Virus record (IMG/VR): IMGVR_UViG_3300028008_000118
Coordinates: 1 to 21,999 of that record
Strand: one strand, 5' to 3'
From: a virus
Length of the DNA: 21,999 nt
Shown here: positions 14,190-21,707 of the stretch, in pieces
How the letters are laid out: each line of letters starts with the position of its first letter
How positions within the stretch are numbered: position 1 is the first letter of the stretch
Translations under genes and position numbers: made by a program
The notes under the pieces: generated by a model
What the model saw: only the letters and a program-made list of their open reading frames with translations
Told to the model about the DNA's origin: nothing
The model's database searches: none

Positions 14190-14218
14190 TGATGGTTTAC
14201 TTATTATTCTATAATTAC
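14190..14218 (-). promoter_or_regulatory. Candidate promoter/leader before the chaperonin cluster
   Basis: Minus-strand GTAATTATAGAATAATAAGT overlaps the holin stop codon and precedes the ATG at 14170. It shares GTAATTATA with the spacers at 3975-3983 and 9928-9936. The three sites precede the chaperonin, packaging and scaffold-capsid clusters. No Bacteroidota-type TAnnTTTG box is seen near it. Confidence 0.3.
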
Positions 14219-14622
14219 TTGCGCATTAGTTTAGTTAAGTCTTTAGTCTTATCGGTAGAGCCCATTGAAGAGCCAAACCAATAACCATAAACATCGCCTA
14301 ATGTACGCAAAAAGAAGCCACTAAACGTGGTTATCAATCCTTTCTGTACTTCGCTGAGGTTTTCCCAGTCCAAGAAGTCTGTGAAGATAGCTGTAGCCAA
14401 TCCTAACGCGATAACTAATGTTACGTATGTAAGTATGTCAGGCGTTGCTTTATTCTTCCCTAGATCGCGTGCAGCGCGGCGGTCCTCAACCTCTTGCTTA
14501 TATGCTTTTTCTATAAAAGCTTTTTTCTCTTCAGGCGTTTCTATGAACTTATCAGCAATATCTACTGCTTTGTCTATAAGCGAGGAGCCGCCCCCGGTAA
14601 GTAAATTTATTAGTTTGCTCAT
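14215..14622 (-). CDS. Holin (GTA-type, 3TM holin family)
   Basis: This 135-aa protein begins with an amphipathic helix (KLINLLTGGGSSLIDKAVDI), then a charged helix (about 30-55, EDRRAARDLGKNK). Two hydrophobic stretches follow: about 62-83 (DILTYVTLVIALGLATAIFT) and about 93-117 (LITTFSGFFLRTLGDVYGYW). WFGSSMGS-TDKTK near the end is typical of the GTA holin family (Pfam 'Holin of 3TMs'). A holin perforates the inner membrane at the end of infection. No endolysin is visible in the window. It is encoded between the lectin-domain fibre protein and the chaperonin cluster, with only 12 nt to the upstream gene. Confidence 0.85.
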   Translation of the reverse strand: MSKLINLLTGGGSSLIDKAVDIADKFIETPEEKKAFIEKAYKQEVEDRRAARDLGKNKATPDILTYVTLVIALGLATAIFTDFLDWENLSEVQKGLITTFSGFFLRTLGDVYGYWFGSSMGSTDKTKDLTKLMRK

Positions 14623-14634
14623 AATGTATTAAAT

Positions 14635-15600
14635 TTATAGCTGCACTACACTTTGACCGTTAGCAGTCTTAAAGTCGTAATTGCCACTGTTGTCTGGATC
14701 GTTTGCAGAAGGAACAGATGTTGAGGTATCACCAAATATCAAATTGGTAGTGTAACCCGCATCAGAAGCAGATATAGGTGTGCCGGAATTGTACATAGTG
14801 CTAGCATTAGCGCTAGAGGTGATCTGGTCCCACATGTGCATGTACATATAATCCGCGATACGACTACCTCCCGTGTTGTGATCGTTACCACAAAAAGTTA
14901 CCTCCGTTAAAGTTAAGGTTGACCTTGTGTTGCTATTTGAAGTGGCTTGAGAGGTAAGCTCCGTGCCATTCCAGTAAATTTTAAATGCGTTTGTTGCAGA
15001 AGACTGAGATGCGTCATAACTTAGTACCAAATTGCAAAAACCATCGCTATTAACGTTTCCGCGATTACTAGCAGACCACTTATTGTTTGAAGAAGTACCT
15101 GTACCTGTTGCTGAATTATTACTGTGTAGTGCCCACTGTCTGTCAAAATTTCTACTGCCGCTTCTGTATCTTGCTATAAATCGATTGAAACCATAATCGT
15201 ATTGAAAGAAAAACCTATTTGATGTCCCCGTGCTTCCAGTGGGCGTTAAATCAAAAATTATTAAGTTTAAATCAGTGGTAGCCCATTGCGGCCGTATCCA
15301 AAGCGAGGCACTAAAGTCCTCAGAGGTAGAAGCTAAAGGACGATCGGTTGCATTGTCCCATACAATGTCATTACTAAGATCCCAATAATACTGGGCTGCA
15401 GGTTGTGCGCTATGGTCATAACCGTACCAATCGCTCATTGCAAAAGGCGCGGTGGAAGACGGATAGCTAGGTGAATTAGTATTGATAGTGAATATATCTC
15501 CCTGGGCTAATCCCTTTAGCGAAGCTGTTTGAGTAGGGTCAACCTGGCCTTCGGTTAAAATCTCAGCTACGTTTATTGCTCCGCTACTTGGTAAAGCCAT
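14635..15600 (-). CDS. Virion protein with LamG/concanavalin-like lectin domain
   Basis: The N-terminus (about residues 1-65) is LPSSGAINVAEIL...WYGYDHSAQ, a short module with a final YGYDH that I recall at the start of many flavobacterial phage structural proteins; it probably attaches to the particle. Residues about 68-321 are a beta-sandwich-like domain (FSASLWIRPQWA, LIIFDLTPTG, FCNLVLSYDAS, FKIYWNGTELTS, LTLTEVTFCGN, YMYMHMWDQITS). These have the strand pattern of LamG-like lectin folds, which bind glycans, and would make it a candidate receptor-binding protein. The start overlaps the end of the S74 fibre gene by 17 nt, so the two are likely translated together. Confidence 0.82.
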   Translation of the reverse strand: MALPSSGAINVAEILTEGQVDPTQTASLKGLAQGDIFTINTNSPSYPSSTAPFAMSDWYGYDHSAQPAAQYYWDLSNDIVWDNATDRPLASTSEDFSASLWIRPQWATTDLNLIIFDLTPTGSTGTSNRFFFQYDYGFNRFIARYRSGSRNFDRQWALHSNNSATGTGTSSNNKWSASNRGNVNSDGFCNLVLSYDASQSSATNAFKIYWNGTELTSQATSNSNTRSTLTLTEVTFCGNDHNTGGSRIADYMYMHMWDQITSSANASTMYNSGTPISASDAGYTTNLIFGDTSTSVPSANDPDNSGNYDFKTANGQSVVQL

Positions 15601-18600
15601 CTAACTTAATTTTTAAATCGTTAATTTGCTCTTGCTGTTCTTTCATAGCTTCGATAAGAACCGCTACAATGTTACCGTAAGCTACAGAGTACATGCCATC
15701 TTCATTTTCATGCACCACTTCCGGTATTACCTCCAATAACTCTTGAGCTACGACACCCATCGAAGATTTACTTTCGCTTATTTTATTATACGTTACGCCG
15801 CGAAGTGATAAAACTTTGTCTAACGCGTTCGGTATGGTTTCTATATTTTCCTTAACCCGCGCATCTGAAAAAGCGGTTATGTCTCCGGTTGCTGTAAAAG
15901 CTCCAGATAAAGCATTACCACTAGAAGACAAGTTCCCTAAGCCAACTTCCCCCGGGGAGTCTATAGTACAATTTAAAGTAACTGAACCTGAAGTACCGCC
16001 ACCTGACATTCCAGTACCTGCAGTCACAGCAGTTATATCTCCAGTGTTGGTGGTATAACCCGCATCATTGTTAAATCCGCTAATGTTTACATTTGCGGGG
16101 TCTCCAGCGATTTCTTCCCAGGTTACGCCAGTTATAAAACCACTATCGTTGCTAAATATGCTTAGACCTATTTCGTTGGCAGCTTTTCTACGCTCAGCTC
16201 CATTGTCTAACACGATAAACTCATCGGTACCGACCATGGTTTGAGTCATGTCTGCCAACTCTGATAAGTCAAGGGTGATAGCAACGGAGCCGCTAGTTGC
16301 CGTACCGTCTAATCCTGTACCTGTGCTTACTCCTGTTATTGTACCTGCGTTAGCAGTGAATCCAGAATCGTTATTAAAACCACTTATGTTTATGTTTGCT
16401 GGATCACCTGCGATTTCAGTCCAGTCTACGCTTGTTATATAACCCGCATCGTTAGTCCACTGGTTATTACTACCAGACTTATTGGTAAAAGTTTGTGTGT
16501 TACTTGCTGTTGTAGTACCGCTGCCTGTTCCCGCACCTATAAGGGTTCTTACCTCCGCGCCAGTAATGCCTGAGTTTAATGATGGAGTTGTCCCGTTAGA
16601 CAAAATTGCAGGCGTACCAGAATCTGTAACTTTTGCGGTGTTAGCAGTTATAGCAGTAGCTTGTGATGAGGTAATACCGGTCTTTGCACTATTAGCAGTT
16701 ATTGCGGATGCTTGAGCACTAGATATAGTTGTAGTATTACCAGCCTTTGCCGTGGTGCTTGTTGTACCTATTGTTAAGTCAGATTGACCAGCCCCTATAA
16801 GATCTCTAATTTCCCCCGCATTCATATTTGTGTTTAGAGACGGTTCTGAACCGTTAGACAAAATAGCAGGCGTGCCTGTGTCAGATACTTTTGCGTTATT
16901 GGTTGTTATGTTTGATGCTTGTGTCGTTGTAATACCTACCTTAGCCGTGTTCGCGGTTATTGCGGAAGCCTGAGCACTCGTGATTCCAGTCTTTGCACTG
17001 TTCGCTGTAATAGCTGATGCTTGGCTACTTGATATAGTAGTCGTATCACCCGCCATAGCCCTAGTGGATGTTGTCCCGATAACCAGCGAGGATGTACCAG
17101 CTCCTATGAGCGTTCTCATTTCTCCAGCTGATATATTTGTATTAAGCGATGGTTCAGAGCCGTTAGACAAGACCGCAGGTGTGCCTGTATCAGACACTTT
17201 AGCTGTGTTAGCTGTGATTGCTGATGCTTGCGCGGTAGATATTGTTGTTATGTTACCCGCTTTAGCCGTGGTGCTTGTTGTACCGATTACCAAGTTTGAC
17301 GAACCAAACGGTAAGTCATTTACATTACCGAAGCTTACCTGGTTTGAAGCGTCAGAAAATAGTATTTTAAAACCATCTTCCATTTGTGTGCCGGATAAAT
17401 CCTCAGCTTCAAGTATAATATTGTCTGTTCCTGCATAGTCTACGTTTACCGTGACCGCTCCAGATGTTCCGCCGCCTGTTAAGCCTGAACCAGCAGTTAC
17501 CGCTGTAATATCACCAACCGGGACACCGGCTACTGCGGTGTCAACATATAGTTTGTTTGCAGCATCCGTATTTGCAGATACTGTATCAACACCTTGTATT
17601 CTACCAGTACCACCTAAAGTTATATCACCACCTTGTACTGATATATCCCCTGAAAAAACTGCATCGTTGTTAACTCTATTCAAACTTAAAACAGTAGTAC
17701 CACTTGCAGAGTTATCATGTCTTTTTATTAAAAACTGATTAAGACCACCGTCATAATTTAAACTAAAACCGTGGTTTAAATTACTTTCAAATAATCCTAA
17801 TTTTGTATCATGCTCCCCGCCAGCTCTTATATTTACAGCTGATGTACCTGAATCTGTAAAACTTCCAACATTAACGTCAGCTGTAAATGTTTTAACACCA
17901 CCTATTGATTGTGCTCCTGTAGTTCTTACTACTGTAGAGTCTACTGCAATATCATCTGCATTGGCTGTAATTCCATCACCGCCTATTGCATTTAAAGTAA
18001 CAGTGCCGCTTGTTCCGCCGCCGGTTAAACCAGTTCCTGCAGTTACGCCTGTAATGTCTCCCGCAGAGGTTATGTATCCAGCATCATTAGTCCACTGCAG
18101 GTTAGAACCACTTTTGTTAGTGAACGTTTGAGTGTTAGACGCGGTGGTTGTTCCTGTTGTGCTCGATGTTCCTGCTCCTATTAAAGTCCTAACCTCAGCC
18201 GCGGATATACCGCTATTTAAACTTGGCGTTGTACCATTAGACAGAATTGCAGGAGTACCTGTATCAGACACCTTACCATTGTTGGTAGTTATGTTTGATG
18301 CTTGTGTTGTAGATATTGTTGTAGTATCACCAGCCATTGCGGTAGTTGATGTTGTACCAATAACTAGATTAGAAGTACCACTTCCGGTACCTGCACCAAT
18401 CAAGGTGCGCATTTCGGCTGCTGAAATACCAGTATTCAAACTGGGTGTCGAGCCGTTGCTTAATACAGCTGGTGTGCCTGTATCATTAACAACCCCGAGA
18501 TTGGAACGGGCGGCAGAAGCGCTTGACGCTCCTGTTCCCCCATTAGCAACAGATAAATCTGTGCCAGACCAATTCCCGTTGTTGATGCTGCTTAGGGCCG

Positions 18601-18727
18601 CTAATGACCCTAAGCTTATCCAATTGACCTTAGTACCCGTTGAAGAGAGTACCTGGCCAGAAGTTCCTAAATCGCCGTCTTTATCCTCTACTCCAGCGGT
18701 TAGGCCTAAATTATTTAAAAACTTCAT
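15584..18727 (-). CDS. Tail fibre with repeat array and C-terminal S74 intramolecular chaperone
   Basis: The 1047-aa protein has a short N-terminal attachment segment (MKFLNNLGLTAGVEDKDGDL). Its long shaft is made of repeats such as DTGTPAILSNG-TPSLN-ISAAE-RTLIGAG (five copies) and AGTGLTGGGTSG-VTLN. The C-terminus is a peptidase S74 domain: SDARVKENIE with the Ser-Lys dyad S954 and K959, then GVVAQELLEVIPEVV, and a final coiled coil AMKEQQEQINDLKIKLDG. In this family the domain trimerises the fibre and then cuts itself off before the serine, here releasing 94 residues. A LamG-like virion protein gene follows with 17-nt overlap. The shaft probably forms a beta-rich trimer. It is likely a receptor-binding or side fibre. 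Confidence 0.92.
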   Translation of the reverse strand: MKFLNNLGLTAGVEDKDGDLGTSGQVLSSTGTKVNWISLGSLAALSSINNGNWSGTDLSVANGGTGASSASAARSNLGVVNDTGTPAVLSNGSTPSLNTGISAAEMRTLIGAGTGSGTSNLVIGTTSTTAMAGDTTTISTTQASNITTNNGKVSDTGTPAILSNGTTPSLNSGISAAEVRTLIGAGTSSTTGTTTASNTQTFTNKSGSNLQWTNDAGYITSAGDITGVTAGTGLTGGGTSGTVTLNAIGGDGITANADDIAVDSTVVRTTGAQSIGGVKTFTADVNVGSFTDSGTSAVNIRAGGEHDTKLGLFESNLNHGFSLNYDGGLNQFLIKRHDNSASGTTVLSLNRVNNDAVFSGDISVQGGDITLGGTGRIQGVDTVSANTDAANKLYVDTAVAGVPVGDITAVTAGSGLTGGGTSGAVTVNVDYAGTDNIILEAEDLSGTQMEDGFKILFSDASNQVSFGNVNDLPFGSSNLVIGTTSTTAKAGNITTISTAQASAITANTAKVSDTGTPAVLSNGSEPSLNTNISAGEMRTLIGAGTSSLVIGTTSTRAMAGDTTTISSSQASAITANSAKTGITSAQASAITANTAKVGITTTQASNITTNNAKVSDTGTPAILSNGSEPSLNTNMNAGEIRDLIGAGQSDLTIGTTSTTAKAGNTTTISSAQASAITANSAKTGITSSQATAITANTAKVTDSGTPAILSNGTTPSLNSGITGAEVRTLIGAGTGSGTTTASNTQTFTNKSGSNNQWTNDAGYITSVDWTEIAGDPANINISGFNNDSGFTANAGTITGVSTGTGLDGTATSGSVAITLDLSELADMTQTMVGTDEFIVLDNGAERRKAANEIGLSIFSNDSGFITGVTWEEIAGDPANVNISGFNNDAGYTTNTGDITAVTAGTGMSGGGTSGSVTLNCTIDSPGEVGLGNLSSSGNALSGAFTATGDITAFSDARVKENIETIPNALDKVLSLRGVTYNKISESKSSMGVVAQELLEVIPEVVHENEDGMYSVAYGNIVAVLIEAMKEQQEQINDLKIKLDGFTK
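16530..18493 (-). repeat. Five diverged repeats in the fibre gene (about 100 bp each)
   Basis: Units at about 18389-18493, 18170-18270, 17093-17195, 16786-16890 and 16530-16631 each encode a version of DTGTPAILSNG...LIGAG. Amino acids are well kept while codons differ at many third positions, so these are old duplications held by protein-level selection. Shorter shaft repeats (AITANSAKTGITS, VIGTTSTTAMAGDTTTIS) lie between them. Confidence 0.8.
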
Positions 18728-18740
18728 ATATTATATTTTA

Positions 18741-20744
18741 TTATCCTATTCTTTGAATCAACACTCTAATGCTATTTGTTGGCGTTGCTCCAAATGATAC
18801 GCCCACGGTGTTTGTTGTTGCGCGATCGATATCTGCATACACAGTGTCGAAGGTTACAATGTCGTAAAGCTGCACAATTACATCTTTAGTACCTAAGTTG
18901 TGGGTAACCGTTGCGTTAGCCGTGATTGTAGTAGCATAAGTAAGTTGACCGTTAATTGATGATGCTGCATCAGCTAGTGGAGCTAAGTACTGCGACCCAG
19001 CAGTGCCAGAATCAGCCATAACAAAATCAGTACCAACACCGCCGCTAATACTCCCCAGCGTAAGAGATAACGCAGCTGTGGAGCCTTCAGAAGCAACGCC
19101 GCCTGTAAGACCGTCACCCTCAGTAGTAATAGATTGAACGTAGTTACCAGTAGTCTCAGTGCCTAGTATAACACCGTTATTCTTTATAGTAACTGCACCC
19201 GCCGCGCTAACAGCAAAGTTATCAGAACTGAATGAAGCGATACCAGCGACAGTCGTAGTGGCTAGATCAACATTACCCTGTACGGTAGTCCATTCAGCTA
19301 AAGTAGTAGGGGAGTCGTTATTCGCGATAAGCAAGTCACCAATTCTTACTTGTTCAGTAAAGAAAGAACCATCGGCTGTAACCGCCCATTGGAATCCTTG
19401 CTGAATATCTATTGTTGGTGTGCTGTCAAGATTAGGTGAGTTGGTAGCTGCATTGTAGCCGCCTTGGAAAGACGATGCACCTGCAACTGCTGTATCCACA
19501 TATGTCTTGACCGCTGTAAGCGACGCCATTGGGACATCCTTAAGCTTGGTCTTTTTAACATCGTTACTCGCGTCAGCTATAGGAATGAAATCCTCCGCGT
19601 CTGCGGCTTGAGCACCTTGCACTTCAATATAGTTACTCGCACCTGTATATTGTAGGCCAACTGTTGGAGTAACTGAAGCAGTCCCAGTTACGCGAATACC
19701 ATCACCCGCAGCAACGCTTGTTACAGTACCTACATTAGTAGTATACCCGAAGTCTGTTACAAAAGTGTGAATTTGGTCACCTGTAGCAAGGTTAGTACCT
19801 GAATCAGCGACAGCAGCAGTGTTAGCAGCAACTGTTGGCGCAGCTGCAGTACCACCAATTGTGATTGTATTTGCGTTACCCGAAGTAACACCTGTTACCG
19901 TACCAACATTATCTGTAAAAGGTAAATCAGTTACTTGACCATATTGCACAACATTTGATGTATCTGAATATGGTATTAAGAAGCCGTCTTCAAGAGTTGT
20001 GCCTGTAGAGTCGTTACCTACAAGAATGTAGTTGTCTGTTCCAGATAAATCTAAAGCAACACTGCCCGACCCTGTAATAGTACCACCTGTTAAACCATCG
20101 CCAAACGCTATGGAAGTAACCGTACCACCAGAGTTTTGGTCTGTTGCCCATGCCGGCACACCAGATGCTACTTTAAGTACTTGGCCAGCTGATCCAATAC
20201 CTAGCTTAGCTAATGTGGTTGTAGAATCCGCGTAAAGTATATCACCAACTGTGTAGCCAGTTTGTCCAGTACCACCATTTGCAGCAATCAATGTACCACC
20301 TAATGTTAATGTCCCGCTCGTGGTAATTGCACCACCTGTTAGTGTAAGACCAGTAGTGCCGCCTGAACCCGATACGCTTGTTACTGTACCGCCTCCTGAG
20401 TTAGATATTGCATCGAATACTGCTTGTGAATCAACTAAGTAATTTTGACCATCTGCTACAGCACCTGTTAGAATTTCAAATTCAGGTATTGGCCCAGTCG
20501 CATTTGCTATTGCTAGCTGCACACCCGTATTACCAGTAGCTCTAAGACCGACCGCGGTGATATCACCTGATACGCTTACCCAACCAGACCCATCGTATAT
20601 TCTTAATACTTTGAGCGAGGCTGATGTATCGTAGTACACCTGTCCAGTTGCTGGGGTAGTGGGCGCGGTACCTAAGTTCTGGATTGCCGCATTATCCAGG
20701 TAGTTTTTATTCAGGTCAATACCTGACAGAAATTTAATAGCCAT
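18741..20744 (-). CDS. Tail fibre/structural protein with C-terminal HNLG domain
   Basis: The 667-aa protein starts MAIKFLSGIDLNKNYLDNAA and continues QVYYDTSASLKVLRIYDGSG, an attachment module typical of phage fibres. The shaft is Gly/Thr/Ser/Val-rich with phage-fibre repeats (GTVTSVxxGDG, YTVGDILYADSTTTLAKLG, AGQVLKVASGVPAWA). The last about 65 residues (TVTHNLGTKDVIVQLYD ... NSIRVLIQRIG) form a compact beta domain also found at the end of the 230-aa protein encoded upstream. There is no S74 domain, so it does not self-process in that way. The A-rich leader (AAACAAACAAAAAACATGG) has no Shine-Dalgarno sequence. It probably forms a trimeric fibre or tip with the neighbouring genes. Exact placement on the particle is unknown. 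Confidence 0.88.
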   Translation of the reverse strand: MAIKFLSGIDLNKNYLDNAAIQNLGTAPTTPATGQVYYDTSASLKVLRIYDGSGWVSVSGDITAVGLRATGNTGVQLAIANATGPIPEFEILTGAVADGQNYLVDSQAVFDAISNSGGGTVTSVSGSGGTTGLTLTGGAITTSGTLTLGGTLIAANGGTGQTGYTVGDILYADSTTTLAKLGIGSAGQVLKVASGVPAWATDQNSGGTVTSIAFGDGLTGGTITGSGSVALDLSGTDNYILVGNDSTGTTLEDGFLIPYSDTSNVVQYGQVTDLPFTDNVGTVTGVTSGNANTITIGGTAAAPTVAANTAAVADSGTNLATGDQIHTFVTDFGYTTNVGTVTSVAAGDGIRVTGTASVTPTVGLQYTGASNYIEVQGAQAADAEDFIPIADASNDVKKTKLKDVPMASLTAVKTYVDTAVAGASSFQGGYNAATNSPNLDSTPTIDIQQGFQWAVTADGSFFTEQVRIGDLLIANNDSPTTLAEWTTVQGNVDLATTTVAGIASFSSDNFAVSAAGAVTIKNNGVILGTETTGNYVQSITTEGDGLTGGVASEGSTAALSLTLGSISGGVGTDFVMADSGTAGSQYLAPLADAASSINGQLTYATTITANATVTHNLGTKDVIVQLYDIVTFDTVYADIDRATTNTVGVSFGATPTNSIRVLIQRIG

Positions 20745-20763
20745 GTTTTTTGTTTGTTTTGTT

Positions 20764-21456
20764 TTAGTTTAAATATGCTTTGCCACTGAATGCGGCTGAA
20801 AATGTTAGTATTAAAGAATTGTCATTTATATAGTCTACCTCACCATGTACCAGCGTTCCCGCGGAGTCTACCACAGATACCGATGGGTTTTTGCCTAAAT
20901 TATGCGTTATTGACCAAGTTGTCGCTGGTGTAGGCTGCGTAAATGTAAAATTTAAGTCGCCATCTGACGGTAAATTTGGATATACTGCAAAACCGTAGTA
21001 TTTGTTCCTAGTTATATTGCCGTTTGCAACAGTTAAACTTAAAACAGCGTCAAAATAGTCATTATCCGCTGGATCTACAATAAAAGATACCAGTTTATAT
21101 ACGCCAAAATTGTTAGGGTTGTCTAATCTAGCTAAAATAACCTGTCTGCCGACTAAAGTTGCTAGATAAGCGCTTACATCCACCCCAGCAGCGGATGTTT
21201 TAGTGAACTTTAAATTTGTTATGTTGCCGAAATTAGCGTTTGGGGAGGGTCCAGAGATAATACCGTCAACGGCATCGTCAACCAAGTAGCTATAATTGTT
21301 TTGCCCAACGATTTTTAGGCTACCGGAAGCGTTCATCCAACTAGAAATCCCGTTTAGCGTGTAGTTTTTAGTTATCAGACCCGTTGCATCGGTACCTATT
21401 ACCTTATCCGTGCCGGTAACGTCTGTATCTACTGGATATGTGCTTATTCTAGCCAT
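20764..21456 (-). CDS. Tail fibre-associated protein with C-terminal HNLG domain
   Basis: The 230-aa protein begins MARISTYPVDTDVTGTDKVI, a common N-terminal attachment motif (GTDKVIGTD). A beta-rich middle follows with VGRQVILARLDNPNNFGVYK and an NGNITRNKYYGFAVYP segment. The C-terminus is the domain TWSITHNLGKNPSVSVVDSA-G ... VDYINDNSLILTFSAAFSGK (about 178-230), widespread at the ends of phage fibre and baseplate-type proteins. It looks like a short fibre or fibre-adaptor protein preceding the larger fibres. Spacing to the neighbours is short (8 and 19 nt), as expected for cotranscription. Confidence 0.85.
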   Translation of the reverse strand: MARISTYPVDTDVTGTDKVIGTDATGLITKNYTLNGISSWMNASGSLKIVGQNNYSYLVDDAVDGIISGPSPNANFGNITNLKFTKTSAAGVDVSAYLATLVGRQVILARLDNPNNFGVYKLVSFIVDPADNDYFDAVLSLTVANGNITRNKYYGFAVYPNLPSDGDLNFTFTQPTPATTWSITHNLGKNPSVSVVDSAGTLVHGEVDYINDNSLILTFSAAFSGKAYLN

Positions 21457-21464
21457 TATCGATG

Positions 21465-21707
21465 TTAAATTTTATAGTTTTCGTCACCCTCTTTCTTGGT
21501 GCCTTCGCCGTCATTACCTCTATTCTGCGCCGGTGTCTCCCAACGCTTGTCTTTATGATCGTAATCCTTACCTTCAGCCGCTGACGGGTTCGCTCTAGCC
21601 TCACGTTGTGCATGTGCTTTCTTAGCTCTCCGAGCTGGCGTCATTGCATAAGCCTTATCGCGGGCCGCTTTATCGCGACGTGCTTGAGGAGATAGCCTTT
21701 GAGCCAT
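21465..21707 (-). CDS. Small highly charged protein of unknown function (80 aa)
   Basis: It begins MAQRLSPQARRDKAARDKAY, and the first half is Arg/Lys/Ala-rich and probably helical (TPARRAKKAHAQREARA). The second half is hydrophilic with GKDYDHKDKRWETP and a final NDGEGTKKEGDENYKI. I recall similar small proteins in marine phages next to fibre genes, with no function. Charge suggests nucleic-acid or protein binding. It is the first gene of the minus-strand run visible here and follows a 291-bp region without a convincing gene. Confidence 0.75.
   Translation of the reverse strand: MAQRLSPQARRDKAARDKAYAMTPARRAKKAHAQREARANPSAAEGKDYDHKDKRWETPAQNRGNDGEGTKKEGDENYKI

Noticed and set aside
16530-18493. 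Repeat array as a CRISPR
   Set aside because: Copies are coding, diverged, irregularly spaced and part of one long fibre frame.
18132-18797. A 221-codon plus-strand open frame
   Set aside because: It lies antisense to the N-terminus of the S74 fibre gene and mirrors its repeats (long Val/Pro/Ile runs). Such frames arise from Gly/Thr-rich repeats on the other strand.
14635-20744. Diversity-generating retroelement acting on the fibre genes
   Set aside because: No reverse transcriptase gene and no template/variable repeat pair with adenine-biased changes were seen. The repeats are ordinary shaft duplications.
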